Source: Trissonchulus latispiculum
Lineage: Eukaryota > Nematoda > Enoplea > Enoplida > Ironidae
Direction of reading: 5' to 3'
NCBI GenBank assembly: GCA_030248195.1
Contig: JASAND010021126.1
Coordinates: 17,735 to 81,734 of the forward strand
Length of the DNA: 64,000 bases
Shown here one piece after another: positions 24,098 to 35,040 of this stretch. The notes under the pieces were generated by a model. It did not search any database. It was not told the DNA's origin and saw only the letters and a list, made by a program, of their open reading frames with translations. How positions within the stretch are numbered: the stretch's first letter is position 1; every line of letters starts with the position of its first letter. The position numbers were made by a program, and so were the translations under genes.

Positions 24098-27000
24098 TGC
24101 CATAATGCTGGTAGGTAGTATACTCTGGTGTTGCTTCAGTAGCCCATGTTAACTCAAAAAGTTTTAACCTAGTCCTCCTGTTGTGTACATCCTGTCCCTC
24201 GCCCTTCCATATTAACGTTTTAAAACCTAGTCCTCTATGAGCTTAAAACCTAATGACACACTTATTGCAGTTTTCATGCTCGATTGGACCAATTTTATTC
24301 CTGTTACAGTGTTGATACTAAACTTTGACAAACATCTGATTGCATAAAATTGTAAGATCATAAGATTACTATGAAACACTATGAAACAGAACACCATGTG
24401 CATTTCATGCGAATGAATGTGAAAAGCATTATAAACTTCAAAACTTAATTCAAAACTGGTTACAGAAACCTCTGCGCCTCGAACAATCGCTTTCATTACG
24501 TATTACTGTAATCTATTTGCTAGACTTTTGTATCGATCGGATGTAGCAGCGTCACTGGTTTCAAGTTTTACTTTAGTCCACATTAACGTCAGTTAAATAG
24601 ACTTATTGCAGCTATGGATGCTTACAGAACTTCTTAAAAACAATACCATACGTTTTTAAATACTCTATCTCTTCCGAGTTGTTTCTTCTCATAACGTTCG
24701 TACGGTACTCCGAGCACCTTTGATTCCCAAGTGGGAACCAGCAGTTCTCGCGGATATTGTAACACTTTAATCCTATAATTAAGAAGTGCAAGTATATATA
24801 GATTAATTAAAAATATAAATGTTCTTCTCATAAGACAGACATACACTCCCACATTATTAGCCAATACCCAATAGTGCTTACATCTTTAGTTTGTGGTAAC
24901 CTAAAAAGCTGGGTCGAAAAACGTTTTCATATTCTTGTTCAGCGACCCTAAGACCCTTCTATACAACTTTTTAGCAAAATCTGGGACAAATGTTTGAGTT
25001 TCCCTTATTTCACAGATCGATCAGAAATGCTTCCACATACGCTCATACCAAATTTGACCTCATTCGATAAAGTTTTTGCGAATTTTAGACCCAGGGGTGC
25101 GTATACTGAAGGATCACCGGATATAACATCAGGATTCAGCAGGTCAAAAATCCTGTAAGCAATTTCTTGGCAAACTTGGAAACAAAAATTTTTGATACTG
25201 TTTTGCTGTATATATGTAGTTAGCTTTTCAGGCCTTATAAAAATTAAGGTTACTGACTCTTAAGGTTGTGTGTTTGCTTGATTCTGTCTCACTTCCCAAC
25301 CAAACCAGTCTCACTTTCTAACCATTAGTCTCACTTCCTAACCAAGCAGTCCCAATTCACAACCTACCAGTCTTATTTCCCAACCTTACAGTCTCACTTC
25401 CCAAGAGACACTAAAACGGGGGTATGGGGGGGGTCTTAACCCCCCCCCCGTATGGGGGGGGTCCAACCCCCCCCCCCAGCCCGGACAAGGTACAAGCATT
25501 ACCGCCGTGAGGGGCAAGGGTAAGAAAAATTTTTTGGCAAGGGCTAAGCAGAAATGGCCGGAAAAAAATAGGTTTTCGCACCAAAATTCCAACAAATGTG
25601 TGGCGTTTTTACAAGTTTTTAAAAGTAAAAAAAGTTTTTACCATAGTTTCTTAATTTTTCAAGAACATCGGTCGACATTTTGGAATTTCGTCTACAAATT
25701 GATAATTTTTCTTCAAATTCTTTAATATTTGTGAATTTATATTACTATTACGTTAATTTATGGTTATGGTCACAAGCCCACTCAAAAATTCGGGTTCAAG
25801 GTACAAGCCCCCTCAAAATTTATGGGACAAGCCTCCACCCCAGGATCCAACCATATGTTAATGTATGCTTACCAACCTTACGTTCTCTCTTTCCAACCAT
25901 TAGTCTCACGTCCCAACCAAGCAGTCTCACTTCCCAACCTTAGAGTCTCCCTTCCCTACCTTACAGCTGCCCAATCTTCAAAAATTTGGCTAAAACTGTC
26001 CTGAACGCAAACGTCGAATATCTAAGCGGGATTGAGCAGAGAGTGTTAAAAATCTAGAAGTTAAAAAGCAAGTGTTTTTGGAATGTCTCGTAAAATTTAA
26101 ACTTTGGGTTTCCTTGTTACGAAGTTCAACTTGTGGCGACCTTATGACCCCACCAACCACCCCCCACGCTTGGCGGCTTGACTGACATGCAACTGCAGTA
26201 GGCTCTCTGGTTTGGAGTATACCATGAAGCGATTTTGTCCTCAAAATGTCCTCAAATTTCTTCTCCTCCCCGATTCTCAAGTAACCAACCAGAACAAGCA
26301 AAAACAAAACAAGTTTATTCCGGAAATCTTTATATCGTCGGTCACAAACAATTTTCAGAAAAAAGTAGTAGCTTGAAATTATTCCCGTAGTATAATATGG
26401 ACAATGCTATCCATAAACTAGTAGTTGTTCTACACACGTATTATTGCGAGAAGCAATGTTTAGCAGTGCCCGACAATACTTCTTAAGGTGGTGGTATCTT
26501 TTCGCTTAATGATTTCTGAAAAGCTTTAACTTTCGCCATTTAGGGAGTTAGAAAAAGCTTTATATATACGTCATTTTAAAGCCTATGGTCATGACATTCA
26601 CAGGAGTATGCAAAACCAGCCAAATTAGCAAATACTTGTAATGTAATGTAAACCGTAATGCAAAGCGCAGCTATCACTTTTGGTAAAGTTCTGTTGAGTA
26701 TTAGATGGTTTAAAGAAATTTACAATCAGAAATTTGTATGTAAAAACCTACTGATGTAGTTAATCCCACAGGATTTATAACATGCCCGATGAATAGGATA
26801 GATGCCGTCAGGTTTCTGCAGGTTTTGCCAAATCCGGCAGGTTGGAACTTCAAACTGATGAGCAAAATCCCCCACTTCCAGTCCGTGCAGGAAAGCATCG
26901 ATGCTATTGACCCGGTCATATACGGCTTGAGCTGAAGACTTTAAGTTAATGCTGGAGGAAGCATTGGGATAACCACAGACGTGACCAAACTTGCAGTCAA

Positions 27001-28040
27001 CTCCATCCCTATCAGTCAGTTTTGTGTAAAACAGCGCAGCTTCATCTGTTTGGCAAATCGGATTGTCTGAGTTCCAGCAGTCATCTTGCTGATTGTAGCA
27101 GTCTTCGTAGCCTTTTCCTGATTAATTAATTAATTAATTAATAGTAAATTAATAACAAGGCTGACCCGATTACTCAGAAACCATGTTATCTGAATACTGG
27201 AAAATAAAACCCAATTCTACCGTGTGCGCAATAACACATTTTTAGATAGCGTTTCATGTGACACGCTTGGTTCAATTGCGCCAGTTTTTAGAATGGCGAA
27301 AATTTTCCTTTGCCATTAAATTAGTGTCCGCAGTGTCCGGTAAGCAAGTGCCGCAGTGCCTTTAATGCAAGGAAGGTTGTAACACACCTTGCTTTAATCA
27401 AAACTCAGCTAACTACTATAAACATTTGGGACTATGTCACACGAAATGCCCTCCCTTATTTAACTAAACACAATAAGCTTAGAAACCGAATTTGGTGAGC
27501 ACAAATTCTTTACTGATAGTTTTTATATTGTTATATCGTGCTCAAATCTAAATGTATAGCTAAAATTGCTCTTGTTAGATGTCAAGTTCCGACGTACTTA
27601 CCGGTGGACACACATCGATATTGGAAATTACTTTCCGGAACACATGTTTCTCCGTACGCGCAGCTGTCGTTATAACCACAGGCTGAATCTATTTCAGAGT
27701 TCTTTAAATCAAATTCCTCAGCGTAACGATTGTACAGATCCGCAAACCACAACATCTTCGCCATCAAGACAGTAACGTTAATACTTGGATCCAGTGATAG
27801 GATGGTGTCAACTGTAATGAGGCTGAATATTGGTTCAAACTTCATTTTAATGGGTGCTGGCTTGCTGAATGCTTGACTTGTCCATTCAATTAGTCCTCGT
27901 TTTGGCACAGAGCCAACAGATATTAATTGCTCACTTCCTACGGCAACCTGTGTCTCCTTCGCAGTGTGGGTCCTTTTGCTTCCTTGATTCGTTGAGTGTT
28001 CAGATATGTCAGCAATAAGCATTGCTTTACTGGCGGACCC
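24098..28040. repeat. 3.9 kb direct duplication, copy B
   Basis: Partner of 15904-19814. This copy is continuous with the full MACPF exon, so it represents the gene-bearing locus. The non-coding left part (24.1-26.7 kb) holds the same CAGTCTCACTTCC repeats and an enlarged G-run/C-run hairpin at 25420-25480. Confidence 0.9.
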
Positions 28041-29275
28041 TGCCAGGTGCTCTTTGAGTTCTTGGATGGTGACATCTTTGGTGAGATTGTGACTATAGTT
28101 ACGAGTATAGGTCATACGAGCACCCATGGTTGTTTTACTGCTATAGTGTGTGCCAAAGTCTTTGATGAAACTTTTGAAGTGTTGGTCAAAGTCCAGCTTG
28201 TCTGAGTCCCGGAAAAGCTGTAGCAGACTTTTCTTGAACCCGGCCCTGAACGGGGGGTGAAAGGTAGTGCTTAGCTGGACTTCATAAACATCGCAACCAG
28301 TTTCTACGGAACCTACGATGGACTGGTGTTCTGTGAATCCGAACCGTTTGTTCGCACCAGAATTTCCGCGAAGATTGCTTCCCGCAAAGGCCATCTTGGG
28401 ACGGCCCTTTGATTTCCAATTAAACTTATCTTTCAAGTTTAATTTCTTCTGATTTTTTTCGTTCCGCTCATTTCTTTTCTCGGCTTCCTCCTCACGCTTC
28501 TCCGTCTCTGATTGTGTCGAATCCGTCATTGATTTTGTCGAATCCGTCATTGATTTTGTCGAATCCGTCATTGATTTTGTCGAATCCGTCTTGGATTGTG
28601 TCGAATCTGTCTTGGATTGTGTCGAATCCGTCTTGGATTGTGTCGAATCCGTCTTGGATTGTGTCGAATCCGTCTTGGATTGTGTCGAATCCGTCTTGGA
28701 TTGTGTCGAATCCGTCTTGGATTGTGTCGAATCCGTCTTCGATTGTGTGCTCTCCGTCTCTGATTGTGTCGAATCCGTCTTGGATTGTGTCGAATCCGTC
28801 TTGGATTGTGTCGAATCCGTCTTTGATTGTGTGCTCTCTGTCTCTGATTGTGTGCTCTCCGTCTTTGAATCATCTTCGGTTTTACTTTTAGCTTTACTTC
28901 TATTACGCATCTCATTCATGAATGCTCTGCCTGGTTGCATTACGTCAATCTCAGAAACGATATTATAATTCTTTTCTGAAGCAGTTACATCATTAAGATC
29001 GTTTATGTACTCTTTCAGCGTCCTATGAATCTTCATGTGCAGACGCCCAGTGCACTGCAGTTCGTAGGAGGCGGTGACACCGCGGTTTAGGGTCATCCCA
29101 TTGGAAATGGGATCGTACTGGAAAGGTACAAAGATTTGCTGACGCCAGCCTGGATCGTAACCGGAGGACTTGTACGGATCACCTTCATAGATGTCATAAC
29201 CCTGCAAGGATTTGGCCAGATTTGGAAAAGGAGGAGCATAAAAAGAATTAACCACCAATGAGCCATCAGAAGATC
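26726..29275 (-). CDS. MACPF/perforin-like protein, two 3' exons
   Basis: MACPF proteins are secreted and can oligomerise into membrane pores; immune perforins and cnidarian MACPF-EGF toxins have this layout. Exon d (27602-29275, 1674 nt) begins after acceptor TTTAG in phase 1. It holds the N-terminal MACPF part (YDIYEGDPY, DPGWRQ), a heptad-repeat insert, the signature FGTHYSSKTTMGARM, a VGSVPKR...W segment, and an EGF-like unit with Cys at C-x5-C-x5-C spacing. The donor is ACCG/GTAAGT. Exon e (26726-27117, 392 nt) encodes a Cys-rich domain (CYNQQDDCW ... CRIW ... CYKSC) ending in TGA; a GTAGGT just before the stop could be a further donor. The apparent ATG at 29330 lies in the intron. The start exon is not identified. 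Function is inferred from family only. Confidence 0.8.
27118..27145 (-). promoter_or_regulatory. Splice acceptor with TTAA expansion replacing the pyrimidine tract
   Basis: The acceptor of exon e in copy B reads AATCAG preceded by about seven AATT repeats. The duplicate acceptor at 18892 has a normal TTCTCCTTTCAG tract. The AG and reading phase are unchanged. Confidence 0.7.
28500..28856 (-). repeat. In-frame 21 bp minisatellite, 17 heptads inside the MACPF exon
   Basis: Seventeen tandem 21 bp units encode STQSKTD-type heptads (residues about 159-277 of the open frame): mostly STQSKTD, with three STQSETE and three STKSMTD variants. A charged KREEEAEKR stretch follows. The insert sits between the first MACPF segment and the FGTHY block. 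Long open frames on the other strand and frames here are shadows of this repeat. Confidence 0.95.
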
Positions 29276-29279
29276 CTAA

Positions 29280-30490
29280 ACATATACCTAAATTTGTGGT
29301 CAAGCAAATATGCAAGCTATAGTTATACACAGATTGCTTATTGTAAGGATCCTAGTGATGGTAATCTTTGGGTTGATTTTATTTTCAGCGTGTTTATACA
29401 GGATACATTGACAGAAAAAGTACTTGTCTTTGGTTCTCAGTTCGTATCCCCACTCTTCGTTGCAGACAACCAACATAAATAGTTAAGGAATTGTTGGAGC
29501 TGCTCCGTTCAACAGAACTGTGTTTATCAAAAGAGAATACACAAACAAAACAATATGCCGCTATATTCAGTCAAGCTAAATTTTGCCTCAAAATCTTTAG
29601 TCGAAATTGAGCCGACATGGCTGGAAACGTGCTGTCTAGTTTTATCGAAACCAAATTCTAGAGAAACCTGCTGGCATGAATAGAAACCGGCTAACTGGGC
29701 TAAATCACGTAAATTTTTCGCAGACATGACACTAAATTTTGCATTAAAACTTAGATATACCTTTGACTGGACTGAGGCACGTAAGCTTTAAACCTACAGA
29801 CAGGTTTAAAATTATAAGCGTATATACGCAATTTTTGATACGCTTTGGTGGCTTAGATACGCTTTGATACGCTTTCCGATACTTTCAGTTATTAGATGAA
29901 AGTATACATGCTGGAAGATTGAAGTTTTTATAAGCACAAATCTTGTTAGCTGCTTCGACTGGGGTGTTGTTTAACACCCAAAGTTAGTGAAAAAAATTAG
30001 TCAAGGAGTCTGACAAAACTGGAACGTTTTGAAAGCTGCAGAATGCGTTTTTAAAGCGTATATTGGAAGCGTATATATGATTTTCCTACCAGCCATTTTT
30101 GAACCTGTCTCTTAATTGAACCAACTTGTCGGATTTATTAAACTTATGGTTCAGACTGGACTTAGCTTCAAAGTAGTTTTCAAATTCATCAAATTTAAAG
30201 GCTTAATCGGAAACAAACTCCACGGTATCGCGCTGGGCTGGCTGGAATTTAGCTGACCGCTTTTTACCCCAAAAATGTTCCGTGGAATTATGCAAGCACA
30301 GTTTTGATGCGTCCTATCCGCGGAATTTTGCTTGGGTTGTGTACTCAATATTTGATAGACGCAAAACTGCTAAGCTCTGCCATACAGAAGACATATTGTA
30401 ATGTCAATTATTAATTTAATTTAATTAATTTAATTACAACTAGCATTGCAGTTTTGATGGTTGCAGAGCAGTGACAAGCAAACAAGTGGG
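29280..30490. other. Putative intron, nothing recognised
   Basis: AT-rich DNA upstream of the MACPF exon. No signal-peptide exon is apparent on the minus strand. Confidence 0.4.
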
Positions 30491-31580
30491 GGAAGTTGCC
30501 CAAATATGAGCAAATCCGAGTTTAACATATGAAAGATAGAAGCAAAAAGTTGCCTAATTTGAGCACCCGGGTTCCTAATATGAACATGAGGTGCCTAATA
30601 TGATCCTATGTTAAACATAGCCTATAATCAGCATATAATTGCATCAGAAAGCATATTTTACGCTTCTAAAACAATTCTTCTATTTTCAGCATAGTAAATT
30701 ATTTACTACTAGTGTGCCCTATCCAAAATTAACATTTCTCTACCCAACAACATCATTGTAACATATGTACTTAATTAAATAAGATTATGGATTAATTTAG
30801 TGGATTCATAACATTAAGTGAAATATTTATATAAGTTCCACCATCTGAAGTTTGAAAAACTTTCGGCGGAATTTAACCTCTGGGCTCTGACCCCTGGGCT
30901 TTTTGAAAACAGCATTGTGTTTCAACAATGGAATAAAATTATGAGAATGACCAAAAGAACAAAGGTGTTTACTGTAACATATGGGATTCAAAAACGCTGG
31001 ATACGAATCGAAGGTACATTTCCTGGTTTTTAGACCGATGCTCCACCGATTGAGTTTTTCAGCCAATGCTTAGTTGATGCTTTCTTTTGCTTTAAAAGTT
31101 GCTCCTATTATTCGGGCAGCCCTATTTCTTTAAAAACGAAACAGATTAGAGTTAAATAAATCTGCATTAAGAAAACAAACCTCGGATTAAATGAATCAAA
31201 CTTTACTGCAGCTGGCTAAAACAGAATTTAAACATTTCTTTAATGCGTCTTTGTAAATATTTTAATCTAATCTTGTTTTGTTAATGCCACTACGAATTAA
31301 AAACCCACTCAGCTAATGTATTGCATAACTTAACTTCGACTGAGTTTTAATTTTTCATCTTTAAGGAAATAGGGTGCCCTACCTACAACGACAATTATTA
31401 CAATGACCACTCTTGGGGTTCCTCACAACTCTGTCTATTAATCAGGCAGAGACAAAAAACCTTTTGCATCCCACGATTTTAAACGGAACTTATGAGATTG
31501 GGGTTGGTTGAAACTGTCGTTTTGCTGCTCTAAGTCTAAACTGAGATTGAGTCTAAACGTTTAGATGGTAGCAAGCTGCA

Positions 31581-32290
31581 CAGAGCTGGAAGTGGGTCAA
31601 AATGTTTGACCCGCACCCAACCCGCGGACCCTTGATCCTACCCTCCTGACTCCTGACCCATACCCGTGAACCGCGAAAAATTATATGACCGGCGTGACCC
31701 ACTTACGGTTAATGATGCTCCAAGGACAAATCTTGGTCAAAAATAAAATAATGGAAATATTTAGCTGTTAAAACCATTTCAACATAACTGCACTTTAATG
31801 GAAAGCAACTGAGTTCAATATCTGGAATCTTATATAATTTTGGAAATTGAAATAAATGAATGAATAACAAAAATTAAGGCACAATTACAAATTTTTTTCG
31901 GGAGCAGGCGGTCGTAATTGTCTAATGTAGAATGTCTAAAAATTCACGGAACTTAAAGGAAAAATTTTGCGGACGGTTCTTACATTCTAACTTGTACATA
32001 TTTTGTAATGTCCCTACTATTTACAAAACTCATGGCAGTGCTGGATGTCAAACGCTGTCAGTTTTTTAAAATATTGGTATCACCTTGTAGAATGTGAAAA
32101 TTTTGGCCAGATTTTACGGAAACACAGACAACAGACAATACTAGAATTCGGCGAAGCCGAAAATGTTTTGAAATTTTAGTGCTAAATGTGGATTTTGGAG
32201 CCTAGACTGACCCACCTTTGACCCACCCGCGGGTCACTCGTGTTGACCCACACCCTACTGGCCCGCGGGTACCCGTGACCTACTTCCAGC
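31581..32290. mobile_element. hAT-type non-autonomous element, degraded right end
   Basis: Left end CAGAGCTGGAAGTGGGTC and right end GACCTACTTCCAGC match the 33010-34131 family. Subterminal GACCCGCGGGTA-type motifs are present. The last few right-terminal bases are altered and no 8 bp duplication is visible. Confidence 0.6.
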
Positions 32291-33009
32291 GAATTCCCAC
32301 TTATTCTATGAGTAATCAATAGTTAAAGTACAATAAGATTTGACGTCTTATGATATCAAAGAGCACAATGATGTATAAAATCAAATTTTTGAATGAACGT
32401 TTAAAAACGTTTGTATTGGAACTTGAAATGTACTATGTTGAATAAAGTCGTGAATAAATGAATAATTTGCTGCATTTTTGATCGAGATTAATAAAATTTG
32501 CTTTAAAATTCTGAAAATACCAATTTCTGGGATTAATCTTCAAGATGGGCTCATATTAGAAACCCCATGTTCATAATAGGGCACCAAAGTTTTCACGTTT
32601 GCTCATGTTCGGACTCCATAGCAAAAGTTGGACTAAAAATAGTTTTGCAGCAACAAATTTTCTATTTATTCAATATAAACGTTTGGAACTTTACAGACTA
32701 TTTCTAGACATTCTCCCCTACAAGAAAATATAAGATTTTCCATATTTGATCCAACAGGCGGAGAGAATCCTTACATCAAAAATGTTGCTGTCGCAACCTG
32801 GAAGGTTGCTTGCAAGAATATATTGTTCTGGATGTTAATACAAATAAATGTTTATAAAATCCATCGTGTAACCAGAATTAACAATTTTCGGCAAAATTAT
32901 AGCAAGCATTTAATGTTTTCAATTGATGTCTTTTAATCGTATTTTGGTGTAATATTTCATTCAATCTGGAGCTTCAATCTGAAAGTTGACCATATTAGGC
33001 AACTGCTCA

Positions 33010-34131
33010 CAGAGTTGGAAGTGGGTCGTAATTTCGTGACCCGCGGGTACCCGCGACCCGCGGACCCCTGACCCGCGACCCGCGACCCACGACCCGCGAC
33101 CCACTGAAATTTCGTCGACCCACTTGACCCACTTCTTAAATTTGGAAATTTTTACATATTTAAGTACTCTATAGCATGCATCGAGCAAAAGTCACACTTT
33201 AAAAATGTGCGTAGTGAAGCAGTAAAGCTTTCAAACAAAACTTTGGCGTTCACAGCTAAATACAGCTTGTTTTATCTTGGTTTTCGTCAGTTCTGAGGAT
33301 GCTATGCTATCGCGAAAGTGTTGGGGTCTCGATCGGTCATTAGGGGGGTCTTGATCGGTCAGTAGAATCAGTATTATTTAGGCAGTGTTTTGAAGATCTT
33401 TATTTTAAAGTCTATTTTCTTGTAGTTTATTTCTAATTTCGTAAAAGTTCAGTTCATTTATTTTTATTTATTTTTACAGCTGAGCAGCAACTACCGCAGG
33501 AGTGTTTATATAACACTGTCCACTCCTAATTTGGATATGATAGCAAACTGTCATTTATATCATATACGCTTTATTAGCATCAAGAAAATTTGGAATGATC
33601 AATGATCATCACTCTGTCGAAATTTCAAGCTTGAGTATAAGTATATCATTATTTATTGGAAGCAGCTCAAGCTCACGCTTTTTACGGAAAGATAGATTTC
33701 AAGGCTGTTGTAATAAGCTGTAAACATTGTTTTCGCGCAAACAGTTTGTCAATTAATGCAGAAGCATTAAAGGCTTTGCGTAATAATAAAATATTTATGC
33801 CAATGACTAACATATGTCCGGCAGATATTACTGAAATATTTTTGACTGAAGATTCAAGGTAGAACAGAAATAAATAATTTATCATATAAACACTATTATA
33901 ATGACACACAAAAGAGCCAAAAGTTAGAGAAAAATTGAAAATTTAACATAAATTGTAAATTTTCTGGTGAAATTAGCCCAAAATTTAGCATAAAAATGGT
34001 GTGATCAAAAATAACTCTTGACCCGCTCTGACCCGCGGGTACCCACTGACCTGAAAGTCGACCCGCGGGTACCCACGACCCGCGGGTACCCGCGGGTACC
34101 CGCGGGTACCCGCGACCCACTTCCAACTCTG
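33010..34131. mobile_element. hAT element with perfect 8 bp target duplication
   Basis: Ends CAGAGTTGGAAGTGGGTC ... GACCCACTTCCAACTCTG, flanked by ACTGCTCA on both sides (33002-33009 and 34132-34139). Subterminal regions are packed with GGGTACCCGCGGGTC motifs, likely transposase-binding repeats. An 8 bp duplication and CAGAG termini are hallmarks of hAT elements. The 1122 bp length means it is non-autonomous. Confidence 0.9.
33656..33862 (+). pseudogene. Remnant of hAT transposase C-terminus
   Basis: The frame reads ...ISCKHCFRANSLSINAEAL followed by KALRNNKIF, which lines up with the end of the hAT dimerisation domain (typical form: R-N-R-L-S-P-E-N-V-E-A-L-hydrophobic). It lies inside the hAT element, close to its right end. 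A related but more decayed copy lies on the minus strand at about 42330-42520 in the 5 kb hAT element. Only the extreme C-terminus is left. Confidence 0.55.
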
Positions 34132-34149
34132 ACTGCTCATATTTGGGCA

Positions 34150-35040
34150 GTTTTAAGCAAACTTCGGCTCACTTTGCAACAGAGTACTATTTCAGTCGTT
34201 TACACTCTAATTATCATTCACACTTTGCACTCATTTTTCCCACTTGCTCTTGCTAATTAGACTTAAGAAAAGAACTGCACTGAAATTGCAATGCCTGTTA
34301 CTTTTGTGTACAGCACTGCTCAGAGGCATTAAATTTTGTTTTTACTTTCACTTAGTATTAAACATACTTTTTGTTTTATCATTACTGGGCCTGAATTTAA
34401 GTGGATGTACGAATGAATGCACTAGTTATTATTGAATATCAAATTTTATAGTTTTGGAAAGTGTGATAATTGTTCTATTCTCTGATACGATTTTACTGAA
34501 TCAAATTTGACTGTAAAAAACCAATTGAACAATCAATTTAGCATGTAGGATTGAAACATAAACTAAACTAATTAACCAGCTAACTGAACTAAATTGAAAT
34601 TACTGACCCAGACCGAAATCCTTGCTCTAAATTACTATTTTCTTTACATATTTTAATTTTTAAAATTCAATTATATGAACCAAAATATTGCACAAAATAT
34701 GTACGAATATTATAAACTTAGTTATTTTACAGTAAGATTAAAATTTATGCAGTGCAAATTCCAACATTACTGTCGTTAAAACTACAGTAGCCCACGTGCA
34801 AAGTGAGAAAATCGTGTCGTTTGTTCCGAGTGCAAAGTAGGACTGCAAGGGTGCAAAGTGAGACTCCTCATTAGTGATACATTTTTGTTGCAAAGTGGGG
34901 CATCCAAACTTCGAGTGCCGATCAGCATTTGAGGAACAGTGACTTAAGTGTAATTCAGTAAACACTGCTATTTTTATAGTCTTTGTATCAGTGCAGTCCG
35001 TCTAATTGAAAGGTTATCTTAATCTTAATGGTGCACTCAC
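34150..35040. other. Putative intron with GTGCAAAGTGAG repeats
   Basis: GTGCAAAGTGAGAC-type motifs recur at 34795-34900. No exon or RNA gene recognised. Confidence 0.4.

Larger units (their letters stand above)
30494..34149. mobile_element. TIR element with subterminal repeats, interrupted by hAT insertions
   Basis: Inverted ends AGTTGCCCAAATATGAGCA (30494-30512) and TGCTCATATTTGGGCA (34134-34149). Related motifs (TTGCCTAATTTGAGC, GTGCCTAATATGATCC, CATATTAGGCAACTG) are clustered near 30550-30610, 32545-32640 and 32988. No transposase frame seen. It lies in the putative intron between the cysteine-rich exons and the MACPF exon. Confidence 0.5.

Noticed and set aside
28514..28968. Long open frames on the plus strand and a second minus frame across the heptad array
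   Set aside because: They are frame shadows of the 21 bp minisatellite; the MACPF frame is the only one supported by domain motifs.
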